The notes beneath the pieces were generated by a model that was not told the origin of the DNA, did not search any database, and saw only the letters and a program-made list of their open reading frames with translations. A stretch of DNA of 11,100 nt, taken from Actinomycetota bacterium (GTDB lineage: Bacteria; Actinomycetota; Acidimicrobiia; Acidimicrobiales; Ilumatobacteraceae). Position numbers and translations under genes: made by a program. Where the stretch lies: assembly GCA_010024485.1 (NCBI GenBank), contig RGGX01000027.1:1-11100 (forward strand), given 5' to 3'. Positions 6,729-11,100 of the stretch are shown here, one piece after another. Position 1 is the stretch's first letter; each line of letters starts with the position of its first letter.

Positions 6729-7942
6729 GCACCGGACCGGACGCCCCGATCGCGGCACCGGCCTCGACGCTGGCGGTCGCGTTCGTGCGAGCTCTCCGTC
6801 GCGAGGGTGTGCCGGTGCCGACGACCTCGACCGTGTCGTTCTCCGAGGCCCTCGCCTCGGTCGGGCTCGCCGAGCGCGACCCCGCCTACTGGGCGGGCCG
6901 AGCCACCCTCGTCCGGCGCCGGGAGGATGTCGACACCTACGATCGGCTGTTCGCGGCCTTCTGGGAGTCGACCGGCTTCCAGAGATCACAGCCCGCCGAG
7001 GCCGACTCAATCACTTTGGCCGTCGACACCGACGAGGACGACAGCGATGACGACTCGTCGACCCTGCCCCCCGATGACGAGGAGCGCCTGGAGATGCGCT
7101 TCTCGCGGGTCGAGGTGCTCCGCCACAAGGACTTCGCCGACTACGACGCCGACGAGCTCGACGAGGCTCGGCGCCTGATGGCGCGGTTCCGACTGGTCGG
7201 AGAGCCGCGCCGCTCGCTGCGCCTGACCCCGGGAGACGGTCACCGCCCCGATCTCCGCCGAACCGTTCGCGCCGCCCTCGCGGCCGACGGTGAACCGATC
7301 CGCCGCCACTGGCGCCGCAGGTCGGAGAAGCCCCGCCGACTGGTCCTCCTCCTCGATGTCAGCGGCTCGATGGAGCCCTATGCCCGAGCCCTCGTGCGAT
7401 TCGCCCACGCGGCGGTCGTCGGCCGACAGCGGGTCGAGGTGTTCGCCCTCGGCACCCGACTCACTCGCATCACCCGGGAGTTGAGCGAGCGCGACCCGGA
7501 CACGGCGGTGAACCGCGCCGGTCAGACGGTCGTCGACTGGAGCGGCGGCACCCGGATCGGCGACGGACTCCGCGAGTTCAACGACCGCTGGGGACAGCGG
7601 GGCATGGCCCGCGGCGCGATCGTGGTCGTGCTCTCCGACGGCTGGGATCGAGGTGATCCGGCGGTGCTCGACGAGCAGCTCACCCGACTCAAGCGTCTGA
7701 CCCATCGGCTGGTGTGGGTGAACCCGCTCAAGGTCACACCCGGCTACGCCCCACTGGCACGTGGGATGGCCACGGCTCTCCCCCACCTCGACGACTTCGT
7801 CGAGGGGCACTCCGTCGACGCGCTCGACCGGCTCGGGGAGATCATCAGCGGCCGGTCCACTCGACGCGGAGCCCGCCGACTCGACCAGACTGCGTCCGGG
7901 AGTCCGACCGGACGTCCGATCCGACCTGAGGAGACACCATGA
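6725..7942 (+). CDS. coxE: CoxE-like VWA-domain maturation protein
   Basis: Partner of the CoxD ATPase; VWA proteins of this family bind a metal through a MIDAS site and are thought to connect the MoxR ring to its target enzyme. The 405-residue protein has an N-terminal helical CoxE region (about 15-95), an acidic linker (101-120, rich in Asp) and a basic stretch around 187-205. The VWA domain runs from about 207 to 365. MIDAS residues are visible: D211, S213 and S215 (DVSGS), T276 (WSGGTRIGDG) and D305 (VLSDGWD). The final 30 residues are Arg-rich and look disordered. The GTG start overlaps the coxD stop (GTGA) and its own stop overlaps the next ATG (ATGA), so the genes are translationally coupled. 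Complete MIDAS and normal length suggest a working protein. Confidence 0.92.
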   Translation: MSTGPDAPIAAPASTLAVAFVRALRREGVPVPTTSTVSFSEALASVGLAERDPAYWAGRATLVRRREDVDTYDRLFAAFWESTGFQRSQPAEADSITLAVDTDEDDSDDDSSTLPPDDEERLEMRFSRVEVLRHKDFADYDADELDEARRLMARFRLVGEPRRSLRLTPGDGHRPDLRRTVRAALAADGEPIRRHWRRRSEKPRRLVLLLDVSGSMEPYARALVRFAHAAVVGRQRVEVFALGTRLTRITRELSERDPDTAVNRAGQTVVDWSGGTRIGDGLREFNDRWGQRGMARGAIVVVLSDGWDRGDPAVLDEQLTRLKRLTHRLVWVNPLKVTPGYAPLARGMATALPHLDDFVEGHSVDALDRLGEIISGRSTRRGARRLDQTASGSPTGRPIRPEETP

Positions 7943-8256
7943 GGGAACTGCTCGACGATCTCGACCGCTGGCGGGTGGCCGGTACGCGCGTGGCCCTCGC
8001 CAGGGTCGTCGACGTGGAGGGATCCGGGCCGCGTGGGCCGGGGGCGGCGATGGCGGTCAGCGAGAACGGCGAGGTCGTCGGGAGCGTGAGCGGCGGCTGC
8101 GTCGAGGGGGCGGTGGTCACCGAGTCGCTCGCCGTGCTGGCCGGTGAGCGCGAGCCGGGGATCATCACCTTCGGCTACAGCGACGACGAGGCCTTCGCGG
8201 TCGGGCTGACCTGCGGGGGCACCATCCGGCTCTACGTCGAGGAGTACGACTGGTGA
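7939..8256 (+). CDS. XdhC/CoxI N-terminal-domain protein (short, Cys-bearing half)
   Basis: A one-domain member of the XdhC/CoxI family, 105 residues. XdhC-type proteins bind the newly made Mo cofactor, guard it during sulfuration and deliver it to the apo-hydroxylase. The protein covers only the N-terminal XdhC_CoxI domain. It holds the conserved SVSGGCVE (C54) and GLTCGGTI (C92) motifs and ends at the domain boundary (RLYVEEYDW). The Rossmann C-terminal domain is absent, but the next gene supplies one. The ATG overlaps the coxE stop, and GAGGAGA (7928-7934) lies 4 bases upstream. Its stop overlaps the next start (GTGA), so the two XdhC-type proteins are probably made together and may pair. 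The short form is intact, with no frame disruption, so this is not a truncated gene. Confidence 0.88.
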   Translation: MRELLDDLDRWRVAGTRVALARVVDVEGSGPRGPGAAMAVSENGEVVGSVSGGCVEGAVVTESLAVLAGEREPGIITFGYSDDEAFAVGLTCGGTIRLYVEEYDW

Positions 8257-9059
8257 GCCTGTCGTCGGAGCTGGCCTCGCGGGTTCGCGACGGTGTTCCG
8301 GTCGCCCTCGCGACCGTGGTCGCGGGCCCGGGCCTCAGCCGCAAGCTGCTCATCGTCCCCGACGAGGACCCGGCTCCCTCCTCGCTCGGCGACAGCGAAC
8401 TGGACCGTGTCGTCCGACGGGACGCCCTCGCCGAACTCGAGGCCGGGCGATCGGGTGTGCGTCACTACGGCAGCCGTGGACAGACGACACCGGAGGACCT
8501 CGACGACTCCGAGGTGGTCACCGTCTTCGTCGAGAGCTGGGCCCCACCACCTCAGATGTGGATCTTCGGCGCGGTCGACTTCACCGCGGCCCTCGCCCGG
8601 GTGGCCAAGATCCTCGGCTTCCGGGTTCTGGTCTGCGACGCCCGGGAGATCTTCGCCACCGGCCGGCGCTTCCCGATGGCCGACGAGGTGCGGGTCACCT
8701 GGCCGGGCCCGGTGTTCGACGATCGCGGCGCCGAACTCGGCAGTCGTGATGCCGTGTGCATCCTGACCCACGACCCGAAGTTCGACGTGCCGGCGGTCAA
8801 GGGAGCGCTCGCGACCTCGGTCGGTTACATCGGCGTGATGGGGAGCCGTCGCACCCACAGCCACCGACTCGAGCGTCTGGCCGAGGCCGGGATCGATGAC
8901 CCGGCCGATCTGGCCCGTCTGATGTCACCGGTCGGTCTCGACATCGGCGCTCGGACCCCGGAGGAGACCGCGATCTCGATCTGCGCGGAGATCATCTCAG
9001 CCCGGACGGGTCGCGCGGCGCGCCCGCTCCGGGACACCGAGGGCCCCATCCACCGCTGA
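8253..9059 (+). CDS. XdhC-family Mo cofactor insertion/sulfuration factor (Rossmann half)
   Basis: Second XdhC-family protein, 268 residues. Residues 1-97 look like a diverged XdhC_CoxI domain: VPVALATVV, SSLGDSELDRVV and VTVFVESW align in order with the short protein before it, but neither Cys motif is kept. From 103 a Rossmann-type XdhC_C domain follows (WIFGAVDFTAAL to about 131, then a CDAR strand end). It also has the family-typical YIGVMGSRRTHSHR and SPVGLDIGARTPEETAISI blocks. The dinucleotide turn reads GAVDFT rather than the GAGHVA common in XdhC, so any nucleotide binding may differ. The GTG start overlaps the preceding stop. By family knowledge it works in cofactor handling for CoxL; here it is probably the partner of the Cys-bearing short protein. 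It ends the accessory operon and converges on a minus-strand gene 21 bases away. Confidence 0.9.
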   Translation: MSLSSELASRVRDGVPVALATVVAGPGLSRKLLIVPDEDPAPSSLGDSELDRVVRRDALAELEAGRSGVRHYGSRGQTTPEDLDDSEVVTVFVESWAPPPQMWIFGAVDFTAALARVAKILGFRVLVCDAREIFATGRRFPMADEVRVTWPGPVFDDRGAELGSRDAVCILTHDPKFDVPAVKGALATSVGYIGVMGSRRTHSHRLERLAEAGIDDPADLARLMSPVGLDIGARTPEETAISICAEIISARTGRAARPLRDTEGPIHR

Positions 9060-9087
9060 GCCGGATCAGCCCCGGGCCACTCAGCCG
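9053..9087. terminator. Weak symmetrical hairpin at convergent gene ends
   Basis: GCTGAG (9055-9060) and CTCAGC (9080-9085) form a 6-bp inverted repeat spanning both stop codons of the convergent genes. A short CCGG / CCGG pair sits inside the 19-base interval. It could be a minimal bidirectional terminator, but the stem is short and there is no T-run, so the match may be chance. Confidence 0.25.
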
Positions 9088-9818
9088 ACGGGGAGTTCGA
9101 TGAGGTCGGCCGCCAGGTCGCGCGTGTCGCCGGTCGGATCGGCGAACCGGACCCAACTGCGCCGTCGTCGCGAGACCTCTCCGATCTCGACCCCACGGCC
9201 CGGCTCCGGACTGTGGATGATCGCGTCGCCCACCCCGAGGTACATCATGACGTGCCCCGGGTACCAGACCAGGTCGCCGGCCTCCGCAGCCGAGCGGTCG
9301 ACCTCGTGGGAGCGTCGGAACTGGCTGGTGCTGTAGCGCGGGAGATCCACCCCGGCCTGCTCCCATGCCCATCCGGTGAGGCCGGAGCAGTCGAAGGAGG
9401 TGCCTGGGAGCTCGGTATTGCGGCGATAGGGAACACCGAGTTGCGAGAGTGCCGCGATCACCGCGGCCTGGCCATCGAGATCGGTGGCCGACCAGGCGGC
9501 GATCAGATCGTCGGCCGTGACGCCATCCGCGCCGTCATCCGCGAGCCGTTCAGCCACGAGCGCGGCCACTCGGTCGCGGGCGCGGACGTATCCGATGAAG
9601 TCCTCCGGATCGCCTCGATCCCACCACTGTTCGAGCAGTTCGAGCGCGTGGCCGGCTCCGCTCGAGAGCGGGTCGACGGCGGTCACGTCGGGCGCCTCGG
9701 CCCCAGCCCGGTGTGATCCGAGGGTGTGGAGACCGGTCAGGCCGGCGAGGAGGAGGGCCGCGACCCGACGGCGCGCCCGACGACGGGCCCGCGGGTGAGT
9801 GAAGGGGGAGGTGCTCAT
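9081..9818 (-). CDS. Secreted NlpC/P60 peptidoglycan hydrolase
   Basis: Predicted exported cysteine endopeptidase that cuts peptide stems of peptidoglycan. The 245-residue protein starts with a signal sequence: an Arg-rich n-region (10-18), a hydrophobic core (19-33) and a likely cleavage near the AGAEA at 38-42. The n-region does not show a clear twin-arginine motif. A linker region of unknown role spans about 45-115. The C-terminal NlpC/P60 domain (about 117-230) has catalytic C144 (FDCSGLTGW), H189 (YPGHVMMYLG) and a third residue H202 (IIHS). The RYSTSQ element is typical of the family. The ATG is the farthest upstream start; no good Shine-Dalgarno precedes it. It lies opposite in direction between the two cox-related units and has no clear role in Mo metabolism; it may be an unrelated gene sharing the divergent control region. 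Confidence 0.9.
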   Translation of the reverse strand: MSTSPFTHPRARRRARRRVAALLLAGLTGLHTLGSHRAGAEAPDVTAVDPLSSGAGHALELLEQWWDRGDPEDFIGYVRARDRVAALVAERLADDGADGVTADDLIAAWSATDLDGQAAVIAALSQLGVPYRRNTELPGTSFDCSGLTGWAWEQAGVDLPRYSTSQFRRSHEVDRSAAEAGDLVWYPGHVMMYLGVGDAIIHSPEPGRGVEIGEVSRRRRSWVRFADPTGDTRDLAADLIELPVG

Positions 9819-9930
9819 AGTGGAATCAGCGGAGGGCGCCCGGTCCGGGTGCGGGACCGGACACCCCCCGCGAACGGGGTCGTGGGCCGACGACTCGAAC
9901 GCCGAGACATCCGCACCACAACGCGACCGT

Positions 9931-9968
9931 CATGTTTCTGTAATGATTTCGTCATATTACACGTCTGT
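9931..9968. promoter_or_regulatory. AT-rich divergent control region with perfect inverted repeat
   Basis: Within the 208-base gap between the divergent NlpC/P60 and mocA genes, this stretch is markedly A/T-rich compared with the rest of the window. It holds TGTAAT (9939-9944) and ATTACA (9956-9961), perfectly inverted with 11 bases between, and an inner ATGA / TCAT pair (9943-9946 / 9952-9955). Possible -10 hexamers overlap it on both strands: TATTAC at 9955-9960 (+) and TAATAT at 9954-9959 (-). A dimeric regulator bound here could control one or both genes. The remaining gap bases show nothing else I can support. Confidence 0.5.
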
Positions 9969-10005
9969 GTTCCCAACCCACCCGTCACCGGCGGTCGACC
10001 GGACC

Positions 10006-10014
10006 GGGAGGAGG
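10006..10014 (+). promoter_or_regulatory. Purine-rich ribosome site for mocA, long spacing
   Basis: GGGAGGAGG is a strong Shine-Dalgarno but lies 12 bases before the GTG at 10027, longer than usual. No ATG or GTG in the same frame lies closer, so 10027 remains the best start. Confidence 0.55.
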
Positions 10015-10026
10015 CAGACTGTCTGG

Positions 10027-10620
10027 GTGGAAACAGGATCGAACGAACGCACCCGACGCGTCGCACCGGTCCTCCTCGCCGCGGGAGGCGGCACCCGATG
10101 GGACGGAGCGGGGCACAAACTCGCCGCCCCCCTCGAAGGCACTCCCGTCATCGAACACGCCATGCGCGCCGCAGTCGAGAGCGGCCTCGGGACCGTCATC
10201 GTCGTCACCGGCGCCACCGCGGTGCCCCTCCCCGATGATCTGGCCGATCGGATCGAGCTCGTCGACAACCCGGACTGGGCCGAAGGTCAGAGCACCTCGC
10301 TACTGCGGGCCGTCGCCGCCGCCGCCGAGCGCGGCGCCGATGCCGTCGTCGTCGGCCTCGGGGACCAGCCGCGTATCAGCCCCGACGCCTGGCGGGCCGT
10401 CGCCGCGTCATCGAGTTCGCTGGCCGTGGCCGTCTACGGCGAGTCCCGTGGCCATCCCGTACTCATCGGACGTGACCACTGGAACGATCTGCCGAACTCG
10501 GGCGACCTCGGGGCGAGAGAGCTGCTGCGCAGGTTCGACGAACAGGTCGAAGCGATACCCTGCGAAGGGTCCGCGCTGGACGTCGACACGACGGAGGATC
10601 TCAACCAATGGCAGAGCTGA
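10027..10620 (+). CDS. mocA: MocA-like molybdenum cofactor cytidylyltransferase
   Basis: NTP-transferase that joins CMP (from CTP) to molybdopterin-Mo, giving the cytosine-dinucleotide cofactor used by CoxL-type hydroxylases. From GTG 10027 it is 197 residues, the usual size. Motifs: LAAGGGTRW (17-25) with K31 and L32 for nucleotide triphosphate binding, NPDWAEGQSTSL (81-92), GDQP (112-115) for metal binding, GHPVL (142-146) and a C-terminal DVDTTEDL. The reading frame stays open upstream to 9799, but that part overlaps the control region and the opposite-strand gene and has no family similarity, so it is left out. CTP rather than GTP use is inferred from the GDQP-type family and the context. 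Its 3' end overlaps coxG by 13 bases. A related nucleotidyltransferase acting on another substrate cannot be fully excluded. Confidence 0.9.
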   Translation: METGSNERTRRVAPVLLAAGGGTRWDGAGHKLAAPLEGTPVIEHAMRAAVESGLGTVIVVTGATAVPLPDDLADRIELVDNPDWAEGQSTSLLRAVAAAAERGADAVVVGLGDQPRISPDAWRAVAASSSSLAVAVYGESRGHPVLIGRDHWNDLPNSGDLGARELLRRFDEQVEAIPCEGSALDVDTTEDLNQWQS

Positions 10621-11100
10621 TCACCAACGAGTTCACGGTCAACCTCCCGATCGACGAGGCCTGGCCCATCATCTGCGACGTCGAGCGGATCGCCCCGTGC
10701 CTACCCGGAGCCCAACTCCAGGAGATCGAGGGAACCACCTACCGCGGGGTCGTCAAGATCAAGCTCGGCGCCATCACCGCCAACTTCAAGGGTGAGGCCG
10801 AGTTCATCGAGCGCGACGACACCGCGCACCGGGCCAAGCTCGCCGCATCGGGCCGTGACACCGGTGGTCGCGGCAACGCCCGAGCCGATGTGACGGCGGA
10901 GGCCGAGTCGCTCTCCCCCACCAGCACACGCTGCACCGTGACCGCCGAGTTGAACATCACCGGCAAGGTCGCCCAGTTCGGCCGCGGGATCATGGGCGAT
11001 GTCTCCAAGAAGCTGATGGACCAGTTCTCCACCAACCTGAACACCATGCTCGACGAGGAGCAGCTCAGCGACGATGCCGAGTCATCCGCACCGGATGACG
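10608..11100 (+). CDS. coxG: CoxG-like SRPBCC protein, runs off the right edge
   Basis: Member of the CO dehydrogenase subunit G family (START/SRPBCC fold). CoxG proteins are linked to membrane attachment of CO dehydrogenase and have been reported to carry menaquinone as electron acceptor in mycobacteria; that work concerns form I enzymes, so use here is inferred. 164 residues are visible with no stop. Family features are the N-terminal strand FTVNLPIDEAW, CLPGA (31-35), a KIKLGAITANFKG strand pair and the C-terminal helix start QFGRGIM (123-129). Residues from about 150 are acidic and Ser-rich, likely a linker leading to an unseen C-terminal tail, which in some homologues carries a membrane helix. 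ATG 10608 follows GGAGG (10593-10597) by 10 bases and lies inside the mocA end, so expression is probably coupled. Confidence 0.92.
   Translation, partial: MAELITNEFTVNLPIDEAWPIICDVERIAPCLPGAQLQEIEGTTYRGVVKIKLGAITANFKGEAEFIERDDTAHRAKLAASGRDTGGRGNARADVTAEAESLSPTSTRCTVTAELNITGKVAQFGRGIMGDVSKKLMDQFSTNLNTMLDEEQLSDDAESSAPDD

Noticed and set aside
5526..7010. Minus-strand open frame of 494 codons, the second longest in the window
   Set aside because: It runs opposite three real genes and their gaps (oxidoreductase end, coxD, coxE start), all supported by motifs. Long antisense frames are common in such GC-rich DNA.
7939..8256. Short XdhC gene as a frameshifted pseudogene
   Set aside because: It has its own ribosome site, ends at a natural domain boundary, and the following gene carries its own complete, separately diverged N-terminal domain, so joining them would not restore one standard XdhC.
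9799..10026. Upstream extension of the mocA frame
   Set aside because: It overlaps the opposite-strand hydrolase start and the AT-rich control region, has no resemblance to the MocA family, and GTG 10027 gives a protein of normal length.

Overview
The window is very GC-rich with strong third-position G/C bias, frequent GTG starts, GTGA/ATGA start-stop overlaps and compact operons. This points to a high-GC actinobacterium, possibly of the Acidimicrobiia type; that placement is inferred from style and gene content, not from a marker gene. The central content is a complete-looking aerobic molybdenum hydroxylase locus of the 'form II carbon monoxide dehydrogenase' (CoxL-like) type with its maturation genes. 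No transposase, tRNA, rRNA or CRISPR was seen.

Layout, left to right. (1) 12-350: a small three-helix membrane protein of unknown function, whose start may lie outside the window. (2) 457-4187: structural genes in the order small 2Fe-2S subunit (coxS), large Mo subunit (coxL), FAD subunit (coxM). S-L-M is the form II order, and the active-site loop AYRGAGR confirms form II. A candidate promoter with a two-site operator lies just upstream. A strong GC hairpin pair follows coxM. (3) 4323-5750: an FAD-dependent amine/amino-acid oxidoreductase of the DAO/PuuB type, placed between the structural and accessory genes. (4) 5817-9059: a tightly coupled accessory operon: coxD-like MoxR AAA ATPase, coxE-like VWA protein, a one-domain XdhC/CoxI protein, and a second XdhC with a Rossmann domain. 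(5) 9081-9818, minus strand: a secreted NlpC/P60 cell-wall hydrolase, probably unrelated. (6) 10027 to the window end: a MocA-like molybdopterin cytidylyltransferase overlapping a CoxG (SRPBCC) gene that runs off the right edge. An AT-rich divergent control region with a perfect inverted repeat lies upstream.

How they fit together: MocA makes the cytosine-dinucleotide form of the Mo cofactor. The two XdhC-family proteins carry, protect or sulfurate it. The AAA/VWA pair remodels the apo-enzyme for cofactor insertion. CoxSLM oxidises the substrate at Mo and passes electrons through two 2Fe-2S clusters to FAD. CoxG may link the complex to the membrane or quinone pool. CoxL lacks the Cys that binds copper in genuine CO dehydrogenases, so CO is doubtful as a substrate. 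With the neighbouring amine oxidoreductase, an aldehyde or nitrogen-containing organic substrate is a reasonable alternative; this is the main open question of the window.
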